Positions 1 through 8,931 of a DNA stretch of 64,000 nt are shown here, piece by piece; the first letter of the stretch is position 1, and the number at the start of each line of letters is the position of its first letter. The notes under the pieces are model-generated. The model was not told the DNA's origin, did no database searches, and was given only the letters and a program-made list of their open reading frames with translations. Both the position numbers and the translations under genes were made by a program. This DNA comes from Halobacillus andaensis. GTDB lineage: Bacteria; Bacillota; Bacilli; Bacillales; Halobacillaceae. Location: contig NZ_BMEL01000002.1 in assembly GCF_014636475.1 (NCBI RefSeq), positions 310,001 through 374,000 on the forward strand. The letters are read 5' to 3'.

Positions 1-2
1 TA

Positions 3-1133
3 TTCAGTCACACGGGAAGTAATAGTAAATATTTTAACCAAAGAGATGAATATGACACCCTTGGAGCCTATCAATCTAAGGAATCACCGTATTATTCGTG
101 GTATCAGTTTCATAATTACCCAGATGAATATGAGGCGTGGTGGGGAGTAGGAACGCTGCCAACCTTGAATAAAGAAGATAAAAGCTATCAGAATTTCTTG
201 ATCCATGATAAGGACAGTGTGATTAAAACGTGGCAGAAGTCAGGTTTAAACCATTGGCGCCTGGATGTAGCTGATGAACTGACGGATGATCTCATTAAGC
301 AAATCTATCAGCAATTAAAAAAAGAAGATCCATCGAGTGTGTTACTAGGAGAAGTGTGGGAAGATGCTTCAAATAAGTCAGCTTACGGCAAGAGGAGAGA
401 CTACTTTTTAGGCGGAGTTCTTGATTCAGTGATGAATTATCCTCTGCGAGACCTTATGCTTCATTTTATGAAAGGTGAAGTAGACGCTTATTACGTTAAC
501 CGCCGTTTAATGACCTTAAGTGAACATTATCCGAAGCCATACTTTTATGCCTTAATGAATATGTTATCAAGTCATGATGTGGAGAGAATTAAAACGATGC
601 TTGATGAATTCTTGCCGGAAGATATAGATGCAGCAAAAAGGGCAGGAATTGTTCAAGCGCAAGTCAAAGCTCTTAGTTTGTGGCTTTACGCTTTCCCGGG
701 AGTGCCTTCTCTTTATTATGGAGATGAGGCAGGTCTGACAGGTGGAGAAGATCCTGACAACCGTAAGCCTTACCCTTGGGGTGCAGAAGAAGATGAACTT
801 ATGACATGGTATAAAAATATCGGCTCATGGCGTAAAGAACATAAAGCATTACGTACAGGCAGTTGGGTGCCTCATGCATTGCACGAGGATATATTTGCCT
901 TTGAACGCTGGACCGCTAATGGAGTTGATTATTTCGGAGATGAAGCAAACGCCGAGCATATCATTTTTCTCATGAATCGTAACATTGAAGAAGAAGTGGA
1001 AGTTAGCATTCCAGCCCGTAAAGGGAAGTGGCAGCATCTAGATAATAAACGGAGAATTTTTCAAACAAAAAATGATCAGCTGACATTAAAAGTTCAGCCT
1101 TCTGAATGTTTTCTTTTACGTCATATGCATTAA
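3..1133 (+). CDS. GH13 alpha-glycosidase (neopullulanase/cyclomaltodextrinase-like), 5' partial
   Basis: Cut by the left window edge: the frame is open from base 3 and begins inside the protein with FSHTGSNSKYFN, a typical GH13 region. The TTG at 165 is an internal leucine, not a start. About 376 residues are visible. The GH13 catalytic set is present: nucleophile Asp in HWRLDVADE (codon at 264), acid/base Glu in LLGEVWED and the third carboxylate Asp in SSHDVERI. The C-terminal part after YGDEAGLTGG is the beta-sandwich tail. The family hydrolyses alpha-1,4/1,6 glucans or maltodextrins, here probably in the cytoplasm because no secretion signal is visible in this part. The exact specificity cannot be told without the N-terminus. 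Confidence 0.88.
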   Translation, partial: FSHTGSNSKYFNQRDEYDTLGAYQSKESPYYSWYQFHNYPDEYEAWWGVGTLPTLNKEDKSYQNFLIHDKDSVIKTWQKSGLNHWRLDVADELTDDLIKQIYQQLKKEDPSSVLLGEVWEDASNKSAYGKRRDYFLGGVLDSVMNYPLRDLMLHFMKGEVDAYYVNRRLMTLSEHYPKPYFYALMNMLSSHDVERIKTMLDEFLPEDIDAAKRAGIVQAQVKALSLWLYAFPGVPSLYYGDEAGLTGGEDPDNRKPYPWGAEEDELMTWYKNIGSWRKEHKALRTGSWVPHALHEDIFAFERWTANGVDYFGDEANAEHIIFLMNRNIEEEVEVSIPARKGKWQHLDNKRRIFQTKNDQLTLKVQPSECFLLRHMH

Positions 1134-1135
1134 TA

Positions 1136-1168
1136 AAAGGTCAGCGCCCGTTAAGGGAGCTGACCTTT
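1136..1168. terminator. bidirectional rho-independent terminator
   Basis: Perfect 10-bp stem AAAGGTCAGC / GCTGACCTTT separated by 13 bases, lying between two convergent genes and flanked by A-rich and T-rich ends. Confidence 0.8.
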
Positions 1169-1169
1169 C

Positions 1170-2345
1170 TTATGATTCAAACGTACCTTTTACGATGGGA
1201 TGACCTTCCTGCACCATGATTTGCCCGTTGGCGATGACGGTATCAATCGCTAACGTATCAGGATCCAGGAGTGCCAGGTCGGCATCTTTTCCTTCTCCTA
1301 CTACGCCTTTATCCGTTAACCCAAGAACATGGGCGGGGTTAGAGGTGATCACCTGTAAGGCTTGTTCTAGAGGGACACGTTGTACCTTTACCGTTTCCAC
1401 AAATGCTTCATAAAGAGAACGGACACGCCCTACTTTTAATCCAATTAGTTCTCCTTTTTCATTAAAATCAGGTAAACTACCTTGAGCATCTGATGTAAAT
1501 GTCATTTGCTCAATAGGAACGCCAGCATCAAGCATTTCTTTAACGGCTAGACTGCTTTTCACTTCCCCATCTTCTAAAAACTTTGGAATCGTACTCGTCG
1601 TAAAATCAACGTATCCACCATTCTTCGCGTAATGAATTCCAGCTTCAAATAGTAGCCGATTGCGGTTGATGTGAGTCGGATAAAACTGGCTGATTGGAAG
1701 ATCAGATTGTTCCACCACTTTTTCGATAAGGGAGAGGTGGTCGGGACTGTCTCCTAAATGGATATTCACCACACCTTTTTTACCTGAAAGCATGCCGCCG
1801 ATTCTCGCTTGAGAAGCAAGTCGAGCGAGTTCATCAACTGTTGGCTGAGAGGAGCGGTGATCGGCAATAGCGATCTCACCTGCTCCAATGATGAGGTCGA
1901 TGAGCATAAGGTCGTCTTCGATCTTTCCGGTCAATGTCCGAACAGGAATCTGATAGGAACCTGTGTGTGCATAGCAGGATATTCCTTCTTCCCTTAAAGC
2001 TTTCGCTTTCGCTACTAAATTCGTCATGGTGCGAGTAGTGCCATCCGTTCCGATGACTCCAACGACTGTAGTGACTCCACTTGTCGTAGCGTCCGTTAAG
2101 GAGAGTTCTGGGGTGCGAGTTTTAAAGCTTCCTTCTCCACCTCCACCCGTGATGTGCACATGACCGTCAATAAATCCTGGAGTTAAGATTTTATCAGTGC
2201 CATCAATGATATTAATCCATTCATACTGAGCAGGCAGGTCGATCTGGTCACTAATTTTAGCAATTCGTTGATCTGTTAAGAGAACATCCTTCACTCCAAG
2301 GTAATGAGGACTGTAAACGGTGGTGTTCTTTATCAAAGTGAGCAT
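1170..2345 (-). CDS. iadA: isoaspartyl (beta-aspartyl) dipeptidase, M38 family
   Basis: 391 residues, the usual length of IadA. It hydrolyses isoaspartyl dipeptides released from damaged proteins. Metal-binding HxH is at residues 62 and 64 in GFIDGHVHITGGGGEG; the family block TRTPELSLTDATTSGVTTVV, His in NIHLGDSPDH, His in FYPTHINRNR and the catalytic Asp in TFTSDAQGS follow; the C-terminus VKGTFES matches the family. The residue that bridges the metals, a carbamylated lysine in the E. coli enzyme, appears to be Glu157 here (GAGEIAIADHRSS). Start ATG has AGAAGGAGG upstream. It lies 19 bases downstream of the transporter gene and is probably cotranscribed with it from the sigma-54 promoter at about 3.9 kb. 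Confidence 0.92.
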   Translation of the reverse strand: MLTLIKNTTVYSPHYLGVKDVLLTDQRIAKISDQIDLPAQYEWINIIDGTDKILTPGFIDGHVHITGGGGEGSFKTRTPELSLTDATTSGVTTVVGVIGTDGTTRTMTNLVAKAKALREEGISCYAHTGSYQIPVRTLTGKIEDDLMLIDLIIGAGEIAIADHRSSQPTVDELARLASQARIGGMLSGKKGVVNIHLGDSPDHLSLIEKVVEQSDLPISQFYPTHINRNRLLFEAGIHYAKNGGYVDFTTSTIPKFLEDGEVKSSLAVKEMLDAGVPIEQMTFTSDAQGSLPDFNEKGELIGLKVGRVRSLYEAFVETVKVQRVPLEQALQVITSNPAHVLGLTDKGVVGEGKDADLALLDPDTLAIDTVIANGQIMVQEGHPIVKGTFES

Positions 2346-2364
2346 GAATGATGCCTCCTTCTGT

Positions 2365-3855
2365 TTAGTTGAAATTAATAAGTACGGCTGTTATGACAAA
2401 TAAGGAAGCTAATCCGAACAAAATCAGCTGAAATTTAATAATAAATTTAAACCATAGGCCCCAGTCCAATCGGGCAGCACCCAGCGTTCCCATTAAAGCT
2501 GCGGACGTAGGAATAATGATATTTGTTAATCCATCACCTAATTGGAAAGCAAGTACGGCGACTTGTCGACTAACACCAGCGATATCAGCAAGTGGTGCCA
2601 TTAATGGCATGGTGAGTGCAGCTTGTCCAGAACCGGAAACAACAAAGAAATTAAAAATAGATTGGAACAAGAACATAAACCATGCGGAGACCATTTCAGG
2701 GACCCCTGAAAACAGTTGACCAGCAGAATTTAAAATGGTGTTTAAGACGGAGGCAGTGGTCGGATCATCACCGCCTAAGATAATGACAATTCCTTTCGCC
2801 ATTCCCACGACTAGCGCAGCAGGCAGTAAATCCTTAGCCCCTTGAGCAAATCCTTCAGCAATATCATTCACCCGCATATTATTTAATTTAAATATAACCC
2901 CGATGATCCCGGCTGCTAAACCAATCGTGAAAAATTGGCTGGCAATTTCGGGAATATAATAAGCATTTTCAATAACGCCCCAAATGATCCATGAAACACC
3001 AGCTAAAACAGTGAGTATGACAAGCATATGGCCTGTTTTAAAATTTACTTTTATATCTTTTTGTTCAAAATCGTCTCGGAAATATTGATCAGATTTATAA
3101 GCTAATGAACGCGTTGGGTCTTTTCGTACACGAGATGCGTACCTCCAAGTGTAGAATGTTCCGACGGCTGTAAACACAAGCCACATGATAATTCGGAATG
3201 GAGAACCGGACAATACAGGTACATCCGATACTCCTTGAGCGATGGCGACACCAAATGGGTTCATCCATGAAGTAGCGAAACCAATTTGTGTAGCAACGTA
3301 CGTAATCATAATTCCTGTAATGGCGTCATAGCCTAACGCGATGACGAGAGGAACAAGAATCATGGCAAAAGCAATGGCTTCTTCTCCCATCCCAAAGACC
3401 GCGCCACCTAAAGAAAATAAAAAGAACATAATAGGGATGATTAATACTTCTTTTCCTTTTGTGCGGTCAATAACAGAAAGAATGCCTTCTTCGATGGCTC
3501 TGGTTTTCATTATAATACCAAAGGCTCCTCCGATAATGATAATAAAGGCAACAACCCCAACAGCGGACCCCCATTTATCTCCGCTTACTAAGCCTTCAAA
3601 CACATAGTTTAAGAGACCGGCTCCGCCTCCGCCTTCAAATAAACTCGTTCCACTGCTTCCCCCTTCTTCCAGACTAAAACTATCGGGAACTAGAACAGTG
3701 CGAGTTTCCTCCGTTCCGGAATTATCGTACGACACGTCTTCCGTTTCAAACACTCCAGCTGGCACAATATACGTAAGCAATGCAGCAAACAACACGACGA
3801 AAAATATAATGACATACGTATGTGGCATCTGAAATTTCTTTTTCTCCTTGTTCAT
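2365..3855 (-). CDS. YfcC/DcuC-family membrane transporter
   Basis: About 496 residues, with roughly a dozen hydrophobic segments, starting MNKEKKKFQMPHTYVIIFF. It belongs to the YfcC (DcuC/ion transporter superfamily) group, whose members move dicarboxylates, basic amino acids or peptides; the substrate is not proven. Its partner is an isoaspartyl dipeptidase, which makes a small peptide or amino acid a reasonable guess. The frame is open to 3933, but the start at 3855 is chosen because GGAGGAG precedes it and because the sigma-54 promoter at 3895-3910 lies inside the extra N-terminal stretch. Confidence 0.82.
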   Translation of the reverse strand: MNKEKKKFQMPHTYVIIFFVVLFAALLTYIVPAGVFETEDVSYDNSGTEETRTVLVPDSFSLEEGGSSGTSLFEGGGGAGLLNYVFEGLVSGDKWGSAVGVVAFIIIIGGAFGIIMKTRAIEEGILSVIDRTKGKEVLIIPIMFFLFSLGGAVFGMGEEAIAFAMILVPLVIALGYDAITGIMITYVATQIGFATSWMNPFGVAIAQGVSDVPVLSGSPFRIIMWLVFTAVGTFYTWRYASRVRKDPTRSLAYKSDQYFRDDFEQKDIKVNFKTGHMLVILTVLAGVSWIIWGVIENAYYIPEIASQFFTIGLAAGIIGVIFKLNNMRVNDIAEGFAQGAKDLLPAALVVGMAKGIVIILGGDDPTTASVLNTILNSAGQLFSGVPEMVSAWFMFLFQSIFNFFVVSGSGQAALTMPLMAPLADIAGVSRQVAVLAFQLGDGLTNIIIPTSAALMGTLGAARLDWGLWFKFIIKFQLILFGLASLFVITAVLINFN

Positions 3856-3894
3856 TCCTTCTCCTCCTCTAGTCATATCCTTCACTATATAACA

Positions 3895-3910
3895 TGCAAA
3901 AACCATGCCA
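3895..3910 (-). promoter_or_regulatory. sigma-54 (-24/-12) promoter of yfcC-iadA
   Basis: On the minus strand reads TGGCATGGTTTTTGCA, a near match to TGGCAC-N5-TTGCW. The invariant GG (3909-3908) and GC (3897-3896) are separated by exactly 10 bases. It sits about 40 bases before the transporter start and next to a divergent sigma-54 activator gene. A small palindrome TGAAAATTTCA (3922-3932) just upstream could belong to an activator site, but that is a weak guess. Confidence 0.82.
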
Positions 3911-4003
3911 AGTATATTTTCTGAAAATTTCAAGTCTTTATGCGTTTACGTTATTTAATGGGTTCTAATTGGGTGTTATAATTAAAACCAAAGAGGTGCT
4001 AAT

Positions 4004-6013
4004 ATGCATAACAGCTTAACATTAATTGCAGGAACGCTGGAGACTAAACATACACTTCATCAACAATTAGAAGAGATTCTGGGGGAATTCATCGATATTG
4101 AAAGCTTTGCTGTGGATGAATTTTTGCCCAACAACATTCATAATGACTTGATTATTTATTCATCGAAGCTTGTTGAAGAGGAAGCGGGCGAGGCTGTGGA
4201 TGCGAAATGTCCGACGATTACGGCTCAAAGAACCGTTAATTATCAGCACATCGACCGCCTTTTTGAGCTTCCTTATCGTACAACCGTTTTATGTGTGAAT
4301 GATACTCCTGAAATGACGAAAGAGACCATTCATACACTAGAGAAGATAGGAATGAATCACCTGCGTTATGTTTCGTCTCAATCGAGTGAAAATCGAAAAA
4401 ACATTCGTACAGCGGTCACTCCGGGCGAGGTATCATTCATTCCTCGCAATATAGAAAAAGTAGTCGATATCGGAGTAAGGTTAATTGATATCACCACCTT
4501 GTTCGAAGTACTCGATCACTTTAAATTACAAAAAAGACTCGGAAGTATTATTTCTAGCAGGTACACAAGTAAAATTATAGAATTAAGTAAAAAAATATCG
4601 GAAATGCATCAAAAAACGCAAACATTAAATGAGCATCTAAAGCAAGTAGTAGATGGTGTGAATGATGGGATTATGGCAGTAGACCTTGGTGGTAAAGTGA
4701 CTGTTTTTAATCCGTTTATGGAAGAGTATACGGGTATATCTTCCTCCCAGGCGTTAGGGAAAACACTTCCTCAACTATTTAAGCAGCCAGACCTCTTGCA
4801 GTTCTTATCACAGCCTCAAAAAGAAGGACGCTACTTTACAATGAATACCTATAACGTGATGGTTTACAGGTTCCAATGGGAAGATAGCGATAGTGTCATT
4901 ATGATTTTTAAAAACACGGATGAAACGATTACGATGGAAAGAGCGGCTCGTCAACAGCTAACAAAAACCGGTTACATTGCGAAATACCACTTTCAGGACA
5001 TCATTGGGGAAAGTATGCAATTAAAAGAAACAAAGCGGATTGCTAAAAAGCTTGCTGCTTCTGAATTACCAGTTCTCATACAAGGGGAGAGCGGGACAGG
5101 TAAAGAATTATTCGCGAGTGCGATTCACAATCATTCCAGTTTAAAGCTTGAGCCCTTTTTAGCAGTGAACTGCAGCGCACTTCCGGAAGATTTGCTGGAA
5201 AGTGAATTATTCGGATACGAAGAAGGCGCCTTTACAGGTGCTAAAAGAGGTGGAAAGAAAGGTTTGTTTGAACAGGCAAATGGAGGCACAATTTTTCTTG
5301 ATGAAATCGGTGATATTAGTTTAAAACTGCAGGCAAGGCTGCTTAGGGTTATTCAAGAGATGGAAATTCGTAAAATCGGAGGAAATAAAAATATCCCTAT
5401 TGATGTTCGTGTCATTGCGGCTACGAATAAAGACCTCTTGCATTTAATTGAGGAAGGAAAATTTAGAGAAGACTTATACCATCGCCTTAAAGTTCTTTTT
5501 TTACATGTGCCGTCATTAAGAAAGAGAAAAGAAGATATTCCTACGCTCGTTCACCAATTTCTTATTGAAAATGGAGAGCGTCAACAAGTAGTGAACCTTC
5601 GTCTAATGAAAGTGCTCAAAGACTATCAATGGCCTGGAAATATTCGAGAACTTAAGAACACGATTGCTTACTTAATGACCGTAAGGGAGGGAAGAGAAAT
5701 AACAGAAGCTGATCTGCCGAGCCAAACGTTTTTTCAAACTACCGATAGCCAGTTTCAACCCTCTCAGCCAAGCGTACTTGATCAACGGAAATTTACTAGT
5801 GTACTTACCATCCTTTTAAAGCTGAATGAAGGTTATGAAAGTGCGAGTCGTCAAAAAATAAGCGAGTACAGTCGAGCGACCGACTATCCTTTATCTGTTC
5901 AGCAGGTAAGGAAGGTGTTGAAAGAGTTAGAATCACATGGCTATGTACATGTGAAGCGGGGGAGAGGGGGCACTGAAATTACTGAATCAGGCAAGGAGTT
6001 TTTACAGCAATAA
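4004..6013 (+). CDS. sigma-54-dependent activator with PAS domain and winged-helix-like C-terminus
   Basis: 669 residues. An N-terminal sensor region (about 1-200) is followed by a PAS-like domain (about 212-310) and an AAA+ sigma-54 interaction domain with Walker A GESGTGKELF (361-370), the sigma-54 contact loop GAFTGA (408-413) and Walker B FLDEIGD (431-437). The C-terminus (about 595-669) does not look like the usual Fis helix-turn-helix; LSVQQVRKVLKELESHGYVH followed by a basic KRGRGG turn looks like a winged helix. It is divergent from the yfcC-iadA unit, whose promoter is of the sigma-54 type, so it very probably activates that unit. AGAGGTG precedes the ATG; a TATAAT lies at 3977-3982. 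Confidence 0.88.
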   Translation: MHNSLTLIAGTLETKHTLHQQLEEILGEFIDIESFAVDEFLPNNIHNDLIIYSSKLVEEEAGEAVDAKCPTITAQRTVNYQHIDRLFELPYRTTVLCVNDTPEMTKETIHTLEKIGMNHLRYVSSQSSENRKNIRTAVTPGEVSFIPRNIEKVVDIGVRLIDITTLFEVLDHFKLQKRLGSIISSRYTSKIIELSKKISEMHQKTQTLNEHLKQVVDGVNDGIMAVDLGGKVTVFNPFMEEYTGISSSQALGKTLPQLFKQPDLLQFLSQPQKEGRYFTMNTYNVMVYRFQWEDSDSVIMIFKNTDETITMERAARQQLTKTGYIAKYHFQDIIGESMQLKETKRIAKKLAASELPVLIQGESGTGKELFASAIHNHSSLKLEPFLAVNCSALPEDLLESELFGYEEGAFTGAKRGGKKGLFEQANGGTIFLDEIGDISLKLQARLLRVIQEMEIRKIGGNKNIPIDVRVIAATNKDLLHLIEEGKFREDLYHRLKVLFLHVPSLRKRKEDIPTLVHQFLIENGERQQVVNLRLMKVLKDYQWPGNIRELKNTIAYLMTVREGREITEADLPSQTFFQTTDSQFQPSQPSVLDQRKFTSVLTILLKLNEGYESASRQKISEYSRATDYPLSVQQVRKVLKELESHGYVHVKRGRGGTEITESGKEFLQQ

Positions 6014-6050
6014 CAAAGTCAGCTCTGCTTAAAGAAGAGCTGACTTTGTT
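6014..6050. terminator. bidirectional terminator
   Basis: 13-bp perfect stem (6014-6026 with 6036-6048), 9-base loop, between the activator gene and the convergent small peptide gene. Confidence 0.82.
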
Positions 6051-6053
6051 TGA

Positions 6054-6155
6054 TTATCTAAAGTCTCTGTTGGCTTCTGATATACGGCATACCGCTGTGT
6101 AAAGAACGGTCGCACTTATAGATAGCAATGTCACCAACCAAAAGAAATTTTTCAT
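6054..6155 (-). CDS. 33-residue single-pass membrane peptide
   Basis: Short frame beginning MKNFFWLVTLLSISATVLY, with one hydrophobic helix (about 3-22) and a polar tail CRISEANRDFR. A strong AAGGAGGAG stands 8 bases before the ATG, 24 bases after the end of the NADH dehydrogenase gene, so it is likely the last gene of that operon. No family is recognised. The ribosome binding site and position are the case for it being real; it could act as a small accessory to the membrane-bound dehydrogenase, which is a guess. Confidence 0.55.
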   Translation of the reverse strand: MKNFFWLVTLLSISATVLYTAVCRISEANRDFR

Positions 6156-6179
6156 ACGGTAATCTCCTCCTTGCAAGAT

Positions 6180-7391
6180 TTAAAAGAATTTCACTTTCCC
6201 TTTTTTAAGAACAAGCTTAGGTCCGCCCACTAAATATAAATAGCGGTCATCGATAACGTTTTTCATAGCTTTGGCTTTCATACCGTAAAGCTTTTTATCA
6301 TCAAAAATGGTACCCATCGCATCGCTTCCTCCAAGAGAAGCCACGGTTCCTTTATAATCAAACGAGAAGTCTTGTAAAGCTTCTTTACGTAAAAGAGCTT
6401 TAATATTTGTGGCGCAAGTCTCTGCTTCTTGAATCGCGCTTTGTGCATTGGCAGGGAAGGGACGGTCGTTTTCTTTATCCATTACCCAAGAGCAGTCACC
6501 AATGATGAAAATATTGTCATGATTAGGTACCCGCAAGTCGTTATTTACGGTCACTTTGCCTTTTATAATGTCAAAGCCTGATTGGCTGACAACAGGATTT
6601 GCTTGTACGCCGCCCGTCCATACAACGGTGCCGGCATTAACTTTCTCGTGGTCATCTCCAATGATAAAGCCATCCTCTGTACATTCTTGGATCTTCGCGC
6701 CGATCCTAAATTCAATGCCTCGCTCTTCTAATGAATTTTGGGCGTATTCCACTAAATCATCGTCAAAACCTGGCAATATAGTAGGGGCTGCTTCTACATT
6801 AATAATACGAACCTTCTTACGATCAATATTGTACTCTTTACATAGTTCAGGCACACGTTTTGCCAGTTCTCCGACAAATTCAATACCTGTAAAACCAGCT
6901 CCGCCTACTAAGATGTTAAAAGCATCTTCACTCGTTTCAGCCCCGCTGCTGTAACGAGCAAATTGAAATTCAATGTGGTCACGAATGTGCCGGCTGCTAT
7001 CGATATTCTCAATTTTCAGTGCATGTTCTTTAATGCCAGGTATGCCAAAGGTTGCTGTTTCAAAACCTAGAGCAATGACCAAATAATCATAGCTGAGTTC
7101 TCCGTTCTCTAGAATCACGCGCTGCTCATCTTTCTTAATCTCCACAACTGCATCAAAGTGCAGCTGTACTCGCTTCGTATTGATGACATCACTAATCATT
7201 ACTCTCGAACTGTTTGGCGTTGCGGTTCCTGCAGCCACCTCATGCAGCCACGTCGTTAAATAATGATAATTGTGCTTGTTCACTAACGTGATATCAGCCT
7301 CATCAGGTCTGAGCTGCTGAGAAAGCCTTTTGGTTGTCATCATCCCTGCATAGCCTGCACCTAGGACGAGAATCTTTGGTTTATTACTCAC
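6180..7391 (-). CDS. ndh: type II NADH dehydrogenase (NDH-2)
   Basis: 403 residues from a GTG start (VSNKPKILVLGAGYAG) preceded by AGGTGG. Single-subunit, non-proton-pumping NADH:menaquinone oxidoreductase on the inner face of the membrane. The FAD site GAGYAG is at the N-terminus, the NADH site VGGAGFTGIEFVGEL in the middle, the second FAD motif NIFIIGDCS near residue 300, and the C-terminal amphipathic end KLVLKKGKVKFF is typical of Bacillus Ndh/YumB. Upstream it is divergent from sigL. Which Bacillus paralogue it matches best (YjlD or YumB) is open. Confidence 0.9.
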   Translation of the reverse strand: MSNKPKILVLGAGYAGMMTTKRLSQQLRPDEADITLVNKHNYHYLTTWLHEVAAGTATPNSSRVMISDVINTKRVQLHFDAVVEIKKDEQRVILENGELSYDYLVIALGFETATFGIPGIKEHALKIENIDSSRHIRDHIEFQFARYSSGAETSEDAFNILVGGAGFTGIEFVGELAKRVPELCKEYNIDRKKVRIINVEAAPTILPGFDDDLVEYAQNSLEERGIEFRIGAKIQECTEDGFIIGDDHEKVNAGTVVWTGGVQANPVVSQSGFDIIKGKVTVNNDLRVPNHDNIFIIGDCSWVMDKENDRPFPANAQSAIQEAETCATNIKALLRKEALQDFSFDYKGTVASLGGSDAMGTIFDDKKLYGMKAKAMKNVIDDRYLYLVGGPKLVLKKGKVKFF

Positions 7392-7636
7392 TTGTTGACA
7401 TCCACCTTTCCTTAGAACTTTTCTATTTATACTTACACGAGGCATCTGTGTTGGAAATTTTCATATGTCCTCATTATAACAAGGTAGGCGTACAATGTTG
7501 TCATCATATCTATTATGAAGAAACTTGTTTTCTTCTACTGAGTCGGGATGTTCCTTGCAAAAAGATGGGATCATCCTTGAAAAATACGGTCATATCAAGG
7601 AAAATAAAAATAACTCTTATGTGGAGGAGGGAAGAA

Positions 7637-8896
7637 GTGAAGCTTGGCTTACATCAAAAGCAAACCACTCAGTTGAAAATGACTAAGGAGCTTCGTCAAG
7701 CTATATCTTTGCTCCAATATTCTCATCAAGACATGATTGAATTTATAAAAGAACAAGCTATGGAGAATCCTCTCTTAGAGCTCGAGGGGCAAGGGGGTGG
7801 CTCCGACCCACAAGAGTTTACGGTTGAAGATTATCCAGAAGCTTCAAAGGATTGGAGACAATCCTTGCTGGAACAGGCAAAAATGTTGTCGTTAACCTCC
7901 TCAGACTACAGTCATCTCAGTGAGTTGATTGAATCCTTGGATGATCAAGGCTTTTTACCATATAGCGATGAACAGCTGGCTGATCGTTTTCACTTAAAAA
8001 TGAGTAAAATTGAGCCATTACGCCATCAGTTGAAAAAACTAGAACCAAATGGTGTAGGCTGCTATGATTTTAAAGAGTTTTTACTTTTTCAGGTACAAGA
8101 GAGTGACCATAACGATGAGGTTACAAAAAAGATTATTCAACATCATCTGCCGGAAGTAGCGGCTGGTTATCTACAAGAGCTCGCCGATAAATTAGCTGTT
8201 TCGGTTGAGGACGTTCAATCCTCTATCCAGTACGTAAAGACGCTTCAGCCGCGGCCGTTGCTGCCTTTATCTTCGAGTGAATCTTATATCGTTCCTGACT
8301 TTACTTTGGAATACAACGATGGTTCGTACACCGTATCTTTAAATAGGCAAGGCGAACCGAGTGTATATATTACTTCGTACAATCAAAAAGTAGATAAAGA
8401 AGGGGAAGAATTTTTAAAGCAATGCTTTCAACGAGCGACTTGGCTAATACGCAGCATAGAAAAACGTAAACTGACGATGCTGAAAGTTGCCCAAGCTATT
8501 ATTGATAAGCAAACCGAATACTTAGATGCAAAGGAGAAGGGGCCCTTTACTCCTTTAACATTAAAAAAGGTAGCCGAAGAAGTAGAGATGCATGAATCTA
8601 CGGTCAGTCGTACAGTGGCTGATAAATACGTAAAAAGTTCTTATGGCCTTTTTCGGTTAGATCAATTTTTTACCTCAAGTCTTGAGACAAATGGAGGGGA
8701 CACGGTATCCTCTCAGTATGTGAAAGAGCTTATTGAGCAGCAGATTACTCAAGAAAATAAACGCAAACCGTTATCAGACCAACGGCTAGCCGATGACTTG
8801 AGAAGTGGATATAAAATTGAGGTATCTCGCCGTACGGTGGCTAAATACCGTGAAGAATTAAAGATCCCTTCTTCACCAAAAAGAAAATTAACATAA
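7637..8896 (+). CDS. sigL: RNA polymerase sigma-54 factor
   Basis: About 419 residues from a GTG start with GGAGGAGGG just upstream; the open frame runs further back to 7334 but the extra part is not coding-like. Region I (LHQKQTTQLKMTKELRQAI, SLLQYSHQDM) binds activators, the middle binds core polymerase, a helix-turn-helix follows (ESTVSRTVADKYV) and the RpoN box RRTVAKYREE that reads the -24 element is at the C-terminus. Length agrees with Bacillus SigL. It makes the sigma-54 promoter and activator a few kilobases away functionally coherent. Confidence 0.95.
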   Translation: MKLGLHQKQTTQLKMTKELRQAISLLQYSHQDMIEFIKEQAMENPLLELEGQGGGSDPQEFTVEDYPEASKDWRQSLLEQAKMLSLTSSDYSHLSELIESLDDQGFLPYSDEQLADRFHLKMSKIEPLRHQLKKLEPNGVGCYDFKEFLLFQVQESDHNDEVTKKIIQHHLPEVAAGYLQELADKLAVSVEDVQSSIQYVKTLQPRPLLPLSSSESYIVPDFTLEYNDGSYTVSLNRQGEPSVYITSYNQKVDKEGEEFLKQCFQRATWLIRSIEKRKLTMLKVAQAIIDKQTEYLDAKEKGPFTPLTLKKVAEEVEMHESTVSRTVADKYVKSSYGLFRLDQFFTSSLETNGGDTVSSQYVKELIEQQITQENKRKPLSDQRLADDLRSGYKIEVSRRTVAKYREELKIPSSPKRKLT

Positions 8897-8931
8897 GCCC
8901 TTCGAGGGCACATGAGAAAAGGAGAACCACC

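Noticed and set aside
6556-6954. 132-residue plus-strand frame inside ndh
   Set aside because: Shadow frame opposite a complete NADH dehydrogenase.
7334-7636. N-terminal extension of the sigma-54 frame
   Set aside because: Overlaps the divergent ndh start; residues are not RpoN-like; the GTG at 7637 has a strong ribosome binding site.
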